DNA of 42,762 nt from Pseudoalteromonas phenolica (GTDB taxonomy: Bacteria > Pseudomonadota > Gammaproteobacteria > Enterobacterales > Alteromonadaceae): NCBI RefSeq assembly GCF_005876835.1, contig NZ_PPSW01000045.1, positions 1 to 42,762 on the forward strand, given 5' to 3'. A program made the translations under genes and the position numbers. The notes beneath the pieces were generated by a model. The model worked only from the letters and a program-made list of their open reading frames with translations, ran no database searches and was not told where the DNA came from. Below, in pieces: positions 32,039 through 40,935 of the stretch. Within the stretch, counting starts at the first letter, position 1, and every line of letters starts with the position of its first letter.

Positions 32039-34627
32039 TTGAATATGTTTTTTAAACGTGTTTTTGTATTGATTTTAATGCTTTTTTCAAGCATTTCACT
32101 GGCATTTACACCAACCCAAGCACAAATTGAACAGTTTAAAAAATTGCCAAGAGCTCAGCAAGAAGCGCTTGCGAAGCAATATGGCGTTGATGTATCTGCC
32201 TTTTCTTCCTCTACCGCAAGCTTAAAAACAAACAACGAACAACAGCAATCAGTACAACCTCGAGAGCTTGATGAAGTGCGCAATGATAAAGAGAGTGTAT
32301 CTGAAAAGCCTTTTGAAAAAGTTTTAAAACCGTTCGGATATGAACTGTTTTCAGGTCAGCCTAGTACTTTTGCACCTTCTGAAGCACCTGTGGTGCCAAA
32401 CGACTACGTTATCGGTAATGGAGACATGATAACGATTAACCTATATGGTAAAACAAGTGCTGTACATGATGTAATGGTTGACGGAGAGGGGCGTTTAAGT
32501 ATCCCAGATTTTTCTCCGGTACAAGTAGCCGGTTTAACATACTCTGAACTGAAAAAGCTTATAGAACAAAAAGTCTCAAAAGAAGCTATTGGGTTAAATG
32601 TATTTATTTCTATCTCTGGTATGCGCTCATTACGAGTGATGGTTTTAGGTGAAGTTTATAAACCGGGTTCATATACGGTTTCCCCATTATCAACTATAAC
32701 GCATGCACTTTTTGCGAGTGGTGGCCTTTCTGAAATTGCAAGTTTAAGAAATGTACAATTAAAAAGGCAAGGAAAAACTGTTACTAACTTAGATTTATAT
32801 GATTTGTTACTGGATGGTAATGCAGAGCATGACATTTCCCTTAAAAACGGTGACATTATATTTGTCCCTTCAGTAGGTGAGCAAATATCTGTCGAAGGAG
32901 CGGTAAAGAGGGAAGGTATTTTTGAACTTTCAGACACTGATACGAAGCAGTCGATTGAAAAAATGTTTGGTGGTTTCAAAGAGAATGCTTACAAAAAGCA
33001 GGTTCAGCTGCACAGAGTAGACGATAGTTATAGAAGTTTAGCTATCAATGTCGACTTTTCTCAGAGCAATGACTCATTTAAGCCTCAAGGTGGCGACCGC
33101 TTTATTGTTCAAGAAGTAAGTGAACGAGTTCTAGACTCTGTAAAAGTAATAGGCGCAGTTGTTAGGCCTGGTGTTTATGAATGGTCTGATGGATTAACCT
33201 TCGACAAGGTGATTAAAAGGTTAGAATCTGACTTATTACCACAGGCTGATTATCGTTATGCATTAATTCTTAGAGAGACACTAGATAATGGTAAGTTAGA
33301 AGTTTTGCAGTTTTCGCCATTTGAAGCCTTAGGTTCAGGTAACTTATATCTGAAAAAAAATGACGAGGTTTTTATTTTTAGCCGATATAATCAAAAGAAA
33401 ACAGAAGAACAAGCTCTGACGGAATTAGCATTAACCGAAAACGAGTTAAAGCAACAATACCAATCAAAGTTATGGCATCTCTTTGAGTATCAGGAGTTAA
33501 AAAAGCACCTAGACGAAGCAAATAAGTATGCAAGTAAGGTGCTTGATTCTGAATTTGCGCCATTTAGCCGTAAGGTTTTACTTGAATTTGTTAAAAGACG
33601 ACTTGAAACTCGTTCTGGGTTAAAGTTTGGCGCCCTGAGTTACGAAGTGAGTGGTGAAGTGCGTTTTCCTGGAGTTTACCCTATCTCTAGAAATTTAACT
33701 GTTAGTGATGCAATCATTGCTGCCGGTGGTTTACTTGAATCAGCCTTTGAGTCTAAAGCTGAACTGACGCGATTTGTTAATACAGAAGAAGAGCAATTTA
33801 AATATATTCACCTTAATCTGAACAATGAGCAGCACTTAAAGCAAAGCATAGTGGATAATGATAATTTAAACATCTTGATGCAACCGAATTGGCAAACTGG
33901 CAACAAAGTAACTCTCAAAGGAGAAGTTAAATTTCCTGGTACTTACACAGTAAGTAAAGGAGAAAACTTAAACTCAGTTATCAAGCGTGCTGGAGGGTTG
34001 ACAGTCTATGCAGAACCAAATGCAGCAGTTTTTACTCGTGAAGCAATTAAAACACAGGAACAAAAGCAGCTCGAAAAACTTTCCGAAGAACTGAGACGTA
34101 ATATCGCTTCAATGAGTTTGCAACGCACCTCTGGTTTTTCAGCTCAGATGAGCTACGAAGAAACAAATAAGCTTCTATCGGACCTTTCAAGTGTAGAGGT
34201 GGTAGGGCGATTAGTGATTGACTTGCCTGACGTGTTAGAAAAAAGAGAAAACGTTATTTTACAGGATGGTGACACACTTTATATTCCAGGTAAGCAAGAT
34301 TCAATTTCGGTTATTGGTGAAGTTAACTATGCTTCGTCTCATTTATTTAAGAGCGGAATTACCATTGATAAATATCTAGAGATGAGCGGCGGGCTCAAAG
34401 AAAGAGCAAACAAAGAGCAGATATATGTAATAAAAGCGAATGGCTCAGTGTTCATACCGCAGTCTTCAGGTTGGTTCTCTGTTAATTACCAGGGGCAGTT
34501 GCAAGCTGGTGACACGATTGTTGTACCAATGGATGCAACATATATGGATAATTTGACACTGTGGAATACAGCAACACAAATATTCTTCCAATTAACAGCA
34601 GGTATTGCTGCAATAACTCGTTTGTAA
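32039..34627 (+). CDS. Wza-like polysaccharide export protein with six SLBB domains
   Basis: The 862-residue product has a signal peptide (FFKRVFVLILMLFSSISLAF) without a lipobox cysteine. A poly-export domain spans about residues 119-198 (NDYVIGNGDMITINLYG, GEGRLSIPDFSPV), and six SLBB-type domains start near residues 200, 281, 369, 536, 622 and 755 (each with V-x-GEV-x-x-PG-x-Y-like strands). Classical Wza has about 380 residues and fewer SLBB domains; this long form resembles the OtnA-like exporters of Vibrio. It probably forms the periplasmic/outer-membrane conduit for the polymer. Start: TTG 32039 has AGGAT at 6-7 bases; ATG 32045 is the alternative. It is the first gene of the cluster. 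Confidence 0.92.
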   Translation: MNMFFKRVFVLILMLFSSISLAFTPTQAQIEQFKKLPRAQQEALAKQYGVDVSAFSSSTASLKTNNEQQQSVQPRELDEVRNDKESVSEKPFEKVLKPFGYELFSGQPSTFAPSEAPVVPNDYVIGNGDMITINLYGKTSAVHDVMVDGEGRLSIPDFSPVQVAGLTYSELKKLIEQKVSKEAIGLNVFISISGMRSLRVMVLGEVYKPGSYTVSPLSTITHALFASGGLSEIASLRNVQLKRQGKTVTNLDLYDLLLDGNAEHDISLKNGDIIFVPSVGEQISVEGAVKREGIFELSDTDTKQSIEKMFGGFKENAYKKQVQLHRVDDSYRSLAINVDFSQSNDSFKPQGGDRFIVQEVSERVLDSVKVIGAVVRPGVYEWSDGLTFDKVIKRLESDLLPQADYRYALILRETLDNGKLEVLQFSPFEALGSGNLYLKKNDEVFIFSRYNQKKTEEQALTELALTENELKQQYQSKLWHLFEYQELKKHLDEANKYASKVLDSEFAPFSRKVLLEFVKRRLETRSGLKFGALSYEVSGEVRFPGVYPISRNLTVSDAIIAAGGLLESAFESKAELTRFVNTEEEQFKYIHLNLNNEQHLKQSIVDNDNLNILMQPNWQTGNKVTLKGEVKFPGTYTVSKGENLNSVIKRAGGLTVYAEPNAAVFTREAIKTQEQKQLEKLSEELRRNIASMSLQRTSGFSAQMSYEETNKLLSDLSSVEVVGRLVIDLPDVLEKRENVILQDGDTLYIPGKQDSISVIGEVNYASSHLFKSGITIDKYLEMSGGLKERANKEQIYVIKANGSVFIPQSSGWFSVNYQGQLQAGDTIVVPMDATYMDNLTLWNTATQIFFQLTAGIAAITRL

Positions 34628-34640
34628 ATTTAGGAGTAGC

Positions 34641-35558
34641 ATGAAAGGTAATTTAACTGACCCACAAATAACTTCAGCTGTTGATTTAACTGAAATAATT
34701 AGTGAGATCTATAAGAAGAAATGGTTGCTTCTATCTTTCATTGTTTTATTTACAGGGGGGGGGGTATTTTATGCCCTCCAATTGCCAAACATTTATAAGT
34801 CCTCTGCTCTGGTATTGCCTGTAGGTGATGCCAATAGTAATCCATCATCAATGAAGGGCTTGGGGGGGTTAGCCGGCTTAGCAGGTATTAGTCTTGGTGA
34901 GCAAAGTGTTTCCAAAACACAAATGGCAATTGAGATTGTTAAATCTAGAAGATTTGCTAATGACTTTATCGATAAATATGATCTTCTTCCAAAACTGATG
35001 GCAGTAAAAGGTTGGAACATACAAACTAGAGAGTTGAATTTTGAAGAGGAAATTTATGATCCAGTAAATCGACGATGGAAATTTGACGAAAATTCTAATA
35101 TGACACTAATGCCTACTATGCAGCAAGCGTATGAGGTATATAAAAATATAGTGTCGGTAAAAGAGTTAGGTAATGGATTTGTATCTGTCTCTGCCTTACA
35201 TCAGTCTCCGGATTTGGCTAAAGATATTGTTGGCTATTTAATTGAAGAAGTTAATAAAACGATAAAATCAATGGATATAAGTGAAGCTGAAAATAGAATT
35301 TTTTATCTCGAGAGTGAGCTAAAAAACGCCGAAGTTGCTGAAATTAAAACTATGTTTTATCGTTTAATTGAAAAGCACACTGAAACTTTAACTCTTGCCA
35401 ATACAAGAGAAGAGTATGTATTTAAAACGATAGACCCAGCATTAGCTCCAGAAAAAAAAGAAAAGCCTAGTAGAGGAGTTATAGTAATTTTAGCTGCTGT
35501 TTTTGGAGGTTTGTTAGGGTTGATTGTTATTTTTATTAGATATTCTTCAAGAAGATAG
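34641..35558 (+). CDS. Wzz-type chain-length determinant protein containing a G10 tract
   Basis: The 305-residue product has the Wzz topology: cytoplasmic start, TM1 (about 28-50), periplasmic part (about 51-280) with a coiled region (ISEAENRIFYLESELKNAE) and the motif PALAPEKKEKPSRG, then TM2 (about 283-301). There is no tyrosine-kinase domain. It regulates polymer length at the inner membrane with Wzy. TM1 is interrupted by GGG codons 39-41 within a run of ten G (34755-34764), and a second run of seven G is at 34862-34868. A shift of -1 stops at about codon 62, a shift of +1 at about codon 53, so expression could switch by slippage. The ATG has AGGAG at six bases. Confidence 0.92.
   Translation: MKGNLTDPQITSAVDLTEIISEIYKKKWLLLSFIVLFTGGGVFYALQLPNIYKSSALVLPVGDANSNPSSMKGLGGLAGLAGISLGEQSVSKTQMAIEIVKSRRFANDFIDKYDLLPKLMAVKGWNIQTRELNFEEEIYDPVNRRWKFDENSNMTLMPTMQQAYEVYKNIVSVKELGNGFVSVSALHQSPDLAKDIVGYLIEEVNKTIKSMDISEAENRIFYLESELKNAEVAEIKTMFYRLIEKHTETLTLANTREEYVFKTIDPALAPEKKEKPSRGVIVILAAVFGGLLGLIVIFIRYSSRR
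34755..34764 (+). repeat. Homopolymer G10 within wzz
   Basis: Ten consecutive G encode part of codons 39-42 in the first membrane segment. GGG is otherwise uncommon for glycine in the surrounding genes, where GGT dominates. A tract this long is prone to slipped-strand mispairing; it could also be a consensus error. Confidence 0.95.
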
Positions 35559-35593
35559 TTATTCAGTCACAACTGTTAATAATGTGAATTTTT

Positions 35594-36631
35594 ATGTATT
35601 TAGAACCTATTATATTTTGCTTTTCCTTATGTGCTTTTATTAACTTTATTGTACACCCTATTGCAGTGAAAGTTGGCTTGGTGGATATCCCTAACCAGCG
35701 TAAGAAGCATGCAGGGGCTATTCCTTTGATTGGTGGTTTAGCCATATTTATTAGTATTGCCATTACGTCTATATTATTCTTCAGTTCTAATACGCAGATC
35801 TTTGTATATTTATTTTCAGCAATGACGTTACTTATTCTTGGTGTATTGGATGATAAGAATGATTTGTCAGTTACTATTCGTCTAATTACTCAGTGCGGAG
35901 TAAGTATATTTATTTTCTTAGCTGCAGATATGTATCTAACGACATTCGGTAATATTTTAGGTTTTGAAGTAACACTCGGAAAATTTGGTGTTTTAATAAC
36001 AGTTTTATCTGTAATTGCTGCAATTAACGCATTTAATATGGTCGATGGTATAGATGGGCTAGCTGGAATGTTAAGTTTAAATACATTTCTTTTTATCTCA
36101 GTTACCTTTTTACTTGCTGGAAGTGAGTGGCTTTTCTTATCTTCAATTTTTATTGCAGCGATAATCGCTTTTTTAATGTTTAATTTACGCTGGCCAAGTA
36201 AGAAGCTGGGTAAAGTGTTTATGGGTGATGCTGGTAGTATGGTAATAGGCTTCACTGTTATATGGCTATTGTTAGTCGGTGTAGATGAAAATGTCTCAGC
36301 ATTTAGGCCTGTGTTAGCTTTGTATTTGATAGCAATACCCTTAATGGATATGGTTGCTATCATGATCAGAAGAATTAAAAAAGGAACATCTCCTTTCAAG
36401 CCAGATCGTGAGCATTTACATCATATTTTTGAGAGGGCTGGGCAATCAAGACGAAGAGCTCTAGTAACTATATCCATAGTGGCATTTATTATTGCTGCTA
36501 TAGGACTTTGTATGGAGCTTTTAGGTGTAGATGAATGGAAAATGTTTTTAGTTTTCTGCTTATTATTTATGGTCTACAACTATTGTCTAATTCATGTTTG
36601 GAAAATATTGAGTTGGATTCGAAAACACTAG
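35594..36631 (+). CDS. WecA/TagO-type undecaprenyl-phosphate sugar-1-phosphate transferase
   Basis: Polytopic inner-membrane enzyme (about 10-11 helices, 345 residues) that starts the repeat unit by moving GlcNAc-1-P or a related HexNAc-1-P onto undecaprenyl phosphate. Family motifs: VDIPNQRKKHAGAIPLIGGLAI, LDDKNDL (Asp 86-87, metal site), NAFNMVDGIDGLAG, MGDAGSM and DREHLHHIFERAGQSRR. The exact donor cannot be read from sequence. It follows wzz by 35 bases; no clear ribosome-binding site precedes ATG 35594. Confidence 0.93.
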   Translation: MYLEPIIFCFSLCAFINFIVHPIAVKVGLVDIPNQRKKHAGAIPLIGGLAIFISIAITSILFFSSNTQIFVYLFSAMTLLILGVLDDKNDLSVTIRLITQCGVSIFIFLAADMYLTTFGNILGFEVTLGKFGVLITVLSVIAAINAFNMVDGIDGLAGMLSLNTFLFISVTFLLAGSEWLFLSSIFIAAIIAFLMFNLRWPSKKLGKVFMGDAGSMVIGFTVIWLLLVGVDENVSAFRPVLALYLIAIPLMDMVAIMIRRIKKGTSPFKPDREHLHHIFERAGQSRRRALVTISIVAFIIAAIGLCMELLGVDEWKMFLVFCLLFMVYNYCLIHVWKILSWIRKH

Positions 36632-36712
36632 CATCGATATTTTAAATTAGCTAGCTGCGTCAAGTAGCATAAGTAACGATACAATTTGTATATAGCTGAT
36701 ATTAGGAATTAA

Positions 36713-37789
36713 ATGAATAGAATTGCATACCTCCTTTCGCATGACATAACTAAAGGAGATGGTGTTGCAAAAAAAGTGGCAACGCAAATAACCGAGTGGA
36801 AAAATCAGGGTGTAGAAGTAAAGGTATTTTGTCTAGTACCGACAGTGAAAAACATGGGAGAAGATTATTGTTTATATCCTATGCCTGGTCCATTGGCAGC
36901 TAGACTGACTTTAAATTCTCATCTTTTTGAAGATATAGTAAATTTTAAACCAGATGTAGTTTATTATAGATACGATACTTGGAGTGTAACAGTAGCGAAA
37001 CTTAAAAAGCGCTTCAAATTTATAGCTGAACTTAATACTGATGATTTAGCTGAATCCAAATTATTGTTACTAAAAGAGAAGAGCTTCAAGGCTCTACTTC
37101 GATATTGTGCTTTTAAAATGCTCAGAAAACGCTTACTTAGCGGTATGTCAGGCCTTATAGGTGTCACAAACGAGATTACTCATTTAAAAAGTAATAATCT
37201 CCCCAATGTAAAACGTTGCTGCTTTCCTAATAGTATTGACCTTGAAAAATACCCCGTCATAAAACAGTCTATTGCTATTGACTCTACTAGGTTAGGGGTT
37301 TTTTTTATTGGCAGCCCAAATCAAGATTGGCACGGTGTCGACTTTATCGAACAAATGGCTAAAAATATGCCTATGTTCGATTTTCATTTAGTAGGTATAG
37401 AAGGGAATAACAAAGATAATTTATTCTATCATGGCTTCCTTAATGCAGAACAGTACTTGAAGGTACTTGCAAAGTGTACTGTCTGTGTTGGAAGTTTAGC
37501 TTTATATAGAAATAATTTATTTGAGGCGTCACCATTAAAAGTTAGAGAGTACCTTGCCTATGGTTTTCCTATTATTTTAGGTTATAGGGATACCGCATTC
37601 GAAGGGCTGAAAAATTTAAGTTGGCTTTTAACAATTGATACACAAAAAAAACTCGATTTTTTAGATATTGAGCGGTTTATAAGAAGCAATGCTTCTACAG
37701 TTTTGAGCGATAAACATCGAAATTTAGTTTCTAGTAAATCTATAGAGTCTAAGCGTTTGCATTTTATAAGATCGTGCCAGAGGGATTGA
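36713..37789 (+). CDS. GT-B glycosyltransferase (GT4-like)
   Basis: The 358-residue product has a GT4-like N-terminus (IAYLLSHDITKGDGVAKKVA, with nucleotide/acceptor-loop character) and a C-terminal nucleotide-sugar domain with FIGSPNQDWHGVDF and EASPLKVREYLAYGFPIILGYRD, in which E-x-SPLKVREYLAYG is the usual donor-binding signature. It is cytoplasmic and adds a sugar to the lipid-linked repeat unit; donor and linkage are unknown. AGGA stands five bases before ATG 36713. It is AT-rich, with a T8 run at 37299-37306. The next gene begins two bases after its stop. Confidence 0.87.
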   Translation: MNRIAYLLSHDITKGDGVAKKVATQITEWKNQGVEVKVFCLVPTVKNMGEDYCLYPMPGPLAARLTLNSHLFEDIVNFKPDVVYYRYDTWSVTVAKLKKRFKFIAELNTDDLAESKLLLLKEKSFKALLRYCAFKMLRKRLLSGMSGLIGVTNEITHLKSNNLPNVKRCCFPNSIDLEKYPVIKQSIAIDSTRLGVFFIGSPNQDWHGVDFIEQMAKNMPMFDFHLVGIEGNNKDNLFYHGFLNAEQYLKVLAKCTVCVGSLALYRNNLFEASPLKVREYLAYGFPIILGYRDTAFEGLKNLSWLLTIDTQKKLDFLDIERFIRSNASTVLSDKHRNLVSSKSIESKRLHFIRSCQRD

Positions 37790-37791
37790 TA

Positions 37792-38853
37792 GTGAAGCTG
37801 CTATTTGTACTTGAGTCTTTTGAAATGGGCGGTGTTGAACGAGTTACTCTTCAGTTACTAAGAGCATTAAGTAAAAATACCTCAATTTCATTATATGTGT
37901 TATGTGAAAATCCTGTAGGAGAATTTGCTGATAGTTTCGACTCTGAATTTAAGTGTTTCCATTTGAAAGGTATGCATTACTTTTCAAAAGCAAAAGCTTT
38001 CTCCGGATTAGTTAATGAAATACAACCTGATCATGTAATTTTCACTAAAGGCGGGTTATCTAAATATCGTTTTAGATTTAGTAATCCTAAAAAGATAAAA
38101 TATACTGCTGTACAGCATGTGCCGATAAAGCTTCCAGAAACAAGTGTAATTAAAAATATAGTAAGAAGACTTGCTGCAGTAATTTTTTACCACTCTATAG
38201 ACAAAGTGGTTTCAGTATCTGAAGGTATAAGAGAAGGGTTAATTAAAAGCCTTTTTTTAAGTACAGAGAAAGTGATTACTGTTTATAATCCTGTATTGGA
38301 CAGTAATATCACAATCTTAGCAAACGAAGACGTTGAGTATAATGATTTTTATGTCTGCGTGGGAAGGCTACATTTTCAAAAAGGTTATGATCTATTAATA
38401 CGTATAGTTTCTAAATTAAAAATCACAAGGCCTTCGATCAAAGTAATAGTACTTGGGGATGGACCGGAAAGAAATTATTTAAAAGCGAAAATATTGAGCG
38501 AAGGATTGCAAGACAACATAATTCTTCACGGTAGTACAGATAATCCATTCAAATATATAAAAGCTTCTAAAGGGATCCTTTTACCTTCTCGATGGGAAGG
38601 GTTACCAACTGTTTTGGTTGAGGCTGCATATTTAGGTAAGCAAATGGTTGCTTTTGATTGTAAACACGGCCCTAAAGAGCTGACTAATAATGGAAAGGCT
38701 GGATACTTGATAAGTCAAGGTGATGTAGATGGATTTGTTAATGCAGTTTTAAAAATTGAAAATAATGAGTTTTTACCATCCCCAAACACTCAAGATTTCA
38801 TGTTAGCAAAAGCTGCAAGTAACTATATTAAAGTTTTTGAGAAAATTAAATGA
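37792..38853 (+). CDS. Glycosyltransferase family 4 protein
   Basis: I place the start at GTG 37792, two bases after the preceding stop, with AGAGGGA (37779-37785) six bases before; the longer frame from GTG 37774 would overlap the previous gene and add six unlikely residues. The 353-residue product begins MKLLFVLESFEMGGVERV, typical for GT4, and has YVCVGRLHFQKGYDLLI, VLGDGPERNYL and LPSRWEGLPTVLVEAAYLG with the E-x7-E donor motif, followed by GPKELTNNGKAGYLI. It probably adds one sugar of the repeat unit. It overlaps the next gene by ATGA. Confidence 0.92.
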   Translation: MKLLFVLESFEMGGVERVTLQLLRALSKNTSISLYVLCENPVGEFADSFDSEFKCFHLKGMHYFSKAKAFSGLVNEIQPDHVIFTKGGLSKYRFRFSNPKKIKYTAVQHVPIKLPETSVIKNIVRRLAAVIFYHSIDKVVSVSEGIREGLIKSLFLSTEKVITVYNPVLDSNITILANEDVEYNDFYVCVGRLHFQKGYDLLIRIVSKLKITRPSIKVIVLGDGPERNYLKAKILSEGLQDNIILHGSTDNPFKYIKASKGILLPSRWEGLPTVLVEAAYLGKQMVAFDCKHGPKELTNNGKAGYLISQGDVDGFVNAVLKIENNEFLPSPNTQDFMLAKAASNYIKVFEKIK

Positions 38854-39566
38854 AAACGTATTTAGATCAAAAGATAAAATGTGGAAGTCAATTTGATAAA
38901 ACGTTTTCTGAAGCTGTTAAATCAAATAGATGTGTAGCTATTTCGTTTTTAAACCCTTTTTCATACTCTGTACTGATGAAGGCTAAATTTGAGCAAATAG
39001 CAAATGATATTGACTTTTATTTTTCAGATGGGGCACTGCTTTGTAAGTTGCACTCAATCAGATATAAGTATATTGAAAGAGCAAGTTTCGATTTTAGTTC
39101 AATTGCTGAAAATGTTTTAGTTTTTGCTGAAAAAAATAACTTGCCGATTGCACTGATAGGTGCTAAGGGGCCTGAAATAAATGTAGCTAATCAAAGGCTA
39201 AAGGAGATTTACCCCGAACTTAATATCATGTTTTATAGAAATGGATATGTTGATGATAGGCAAAAACTATTAGAGGATTTAGATGCAGTTAAACCGAAGT
39301 TAATAATTCTTGGAATGGGGACTCCTTATCAAGAAGATATGGCATCATTTTTAAAGCGTAACTTAGAATTCCCTTGCGTTATGATAACGTGTGGTGGCTT
39401 TTTGACTCAGACATCCATAAAGGCTGATTATTACTATCCTATTATAAAAAAACTTGGGTTGAGATGGCTACAAAGGGTAGTGATGCATAAGCATGTCAGA
39501 GACAGAGTACTTAAGGATTATCCTAGTTTCATTTATAAATATGTAACGCGTAGAACCGAATGGTAA
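38850..39566 (+). CDS. WecG/TagA/CpsF-family glycosyltransferase
   Basis: The 238-residue product belongs to GT26: YFSDGALLCK (the D-G substrate motif), LPIALIGAKGPEINVANQRLKEIYPELNI, LIILGMGTPYQEDMA and a C-terminal LGLRWLQRVVMHKHVRDRVLKDYPSF. Members transfer ManNAc(A), GlcNAc or related sugars to the lipid-linked first sugar, which fits the WecA-type starter in this cluster. It overlaps both neighbours (ATGA with the previous, seven bases with the next), so the genes are translated as a chain. Confidence 0.9.
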   Translation: MKTYLDQKIKCGSQFDKTFSEAVKSNRCVAISFLNPFSYSVLMKAKFEQIANDIDFYFSDGALLCKLHSIRYKYIERASFDFSSIAENVLVFAEKNNLPIALIGAKGPEINVANQRLKEIYPELNIMFYRNGYVDDRQKLLEDLDAVKPKLIILGMGTPYQEDMASFLKRNLEFPCVMITCGGFLTQTSIKADYYYPIIKKLGLRWLQRVVMHKHVRDRVLKDYPSFIYKYVTRRTEW

Positions 39567-40855
39567 TTCAAGCTTTAAGAGTACATCAAGTTGTATGGCT
39601 TATGGTGTTCACTTTTCCAATACTTTCTTTTAATGATGGTTTTGCTCAAAAGCTACTTCATATTATTGTATTATCAGTATGTATAGCTGCATTGTATTTT
39701 GACAAAGTTAAGCCAAAGGTACCTGTAGCTTTTTTCAAAGTATTTTTCCATTACTTTATTGTTGTTATTTTATATTATATTTCGATATCTTTATATCAAT
39801 GGAAGGGTCTTTCCAGTAGCTCAATTCCTGATTTGGTTCGACCGGTGATTTATGCTTTATATTTTATTTTTCCTATCTTCTTCTTGTTAAGAGGAAAAGA
39901 TGATGTTGAAAGGCTTTTTAAGCTTCTAGTTCTTGCCGCCGTTATTCAAATTGCTTTTTCATTTTTAGTATTTATTCCTGAAACATACTCATTAGTTGAT
40001 ATCTATAAAGGTAGAAAGAGTGATGATTCTGTAATTATGCACTTCTATCGATTTTCAGGCACTTATATTTACCCATCAGATTTTTCGATGTTTTTATCTT
40101 TGTTTGTTTACTTTTACTTTTTTAAGTTTGTCGCTTTTAATGGCCTAAGAGTAAAAGAATGGGGAATTACCTTTATAGTTTTACTAGGAATAGTAATGAC
40201 TATTTCGAGAGGCGGAATTGGATCAATTGGTATTATGTTGATCTTTTGTTACTTTTTCTCGAGTGCTAAATATAACTTTAAGGTTAATATTGTTATTCTC
40301 ATTTTCTTATCTATGCTGAGCTTGCTGATTTTATATCTATTCTCAAACGATCTTATTAATGAAGAAAGCCTAGGGGGGATGTATTATATTTTCGCGATGC
40401 TAGATTCTGGCGAGGGTGTTGATGGCTCTACATTACACCGACTAAATGAGTTTTCACTTGGCTTGCAATTCGCAGCCAAGTATTTTCCCTTAGGTGGAGG
40501 GGCTGATCGTGATGCAATCAGCCTTGTGATTCCTATTGTTGAGAGTTTTTACGGACATCATTTAATTAAGTGGGGGTTTACTGGGCTTATACTTGCCATT
40601 TTGTTTAATGTGTTAGTAAGTATGTTTTATTTGCAAACATTAAAAAAATTACCAAAGACAAGCTTTGAAGCGATTTTTCTTAAGTCGATATTTGTTTATA
40701 TGTGGTCTGTGCCCTTGATATTTGGTTTTTCTTCAGCGATGTCAGATAGATTTAAAACTTTGCCTACTTATTATCTTTTGGTTGGATTAGGTATGGCTAT
40801 ATGTTATTTGACAGAGAAAAGTATAAATGAATCAAAGAATCAGCGTGCTCCTTAA
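39560..40855 (+). CDS. Wzy-like O-antigen/capsule polymerase
   Basis: The 431-residue product has about 11-12 membrane segments and a large periplasmic loop (about residues 255-335) containing GVDGSTLHRLNEFSLG and FPLGGGADRD-x-x-SLVIPIVESFYGHHLIKWG. This arrangement is typical of the O-antigen ligase/polymerase superfamily. Within a cluster with Wzz and an exporter, polymerase is more likely than ligase. TMSRGG-like MTISRGGIGS near residue 213 fits the family's conserved loop. Sequence of this family is highly variable, so the call rests on topology and context. It starts inside the end of the previous gene. Confidence 0.85.
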   Translation: MVIQALRVHQVVWLMVFTFPILSFNDGFAQKLLHIIVLSVCIAALYFDKVKPKVPVAFFKVFFHYFIVVILYYISISLYQWKGLSSSSIPDLVRPVIYALYFIFPIFFLLRGKDDVERLFKLLVLAAVIQIAFSFLVFIPETYSLVDIYKGRKSDDSVIMHFYRFSGTYIYPSDFSMFLSLFVYFYFFKFVAFNGLRVKEWGITFIVLLGIVMTISRGGIGSIGIMLIFCYFFSSAKYNFKVNIVILIFLSMLSLLILYLFSNDLINEESLGGMYYIFAMLDSGEGVDGSTLHRLNEFSLGLQFAAKYFPLGGGADRDAISLVIPIVESFYGHHLIKWGFTGLILAILFNVLVSMFYLQTLKKLPKTSFEAIFLKSIFVYMWSVPLIFGFSSAMSDRFKTLPTYYLLVGLGMAICYLTEKSINESKNQRAP

Positions 40856-40935
40856 ATACAACTAAATGGTAGAAAACTATTCATATTCCAGTAAATGAGC
40901 TATACGCATCTTGTAGTGATTCCTTAGCCATTAAT

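Noticed and set aside
37299..37306. T8 run in the first GT gene as a second phase-variation tract
   Set aside because: Runs of 7-8 T are expected by chance in such AT-rich genes, and the evidence is far weaker than for the G10 tract in wzz.
37774..37791. GTG 37774 as start of the second GT
   Set aside because: It lies in the preceding gene, while GTG 37792 has AGAGGGA at the correct distance and gives a standard GT4 N-terminus.
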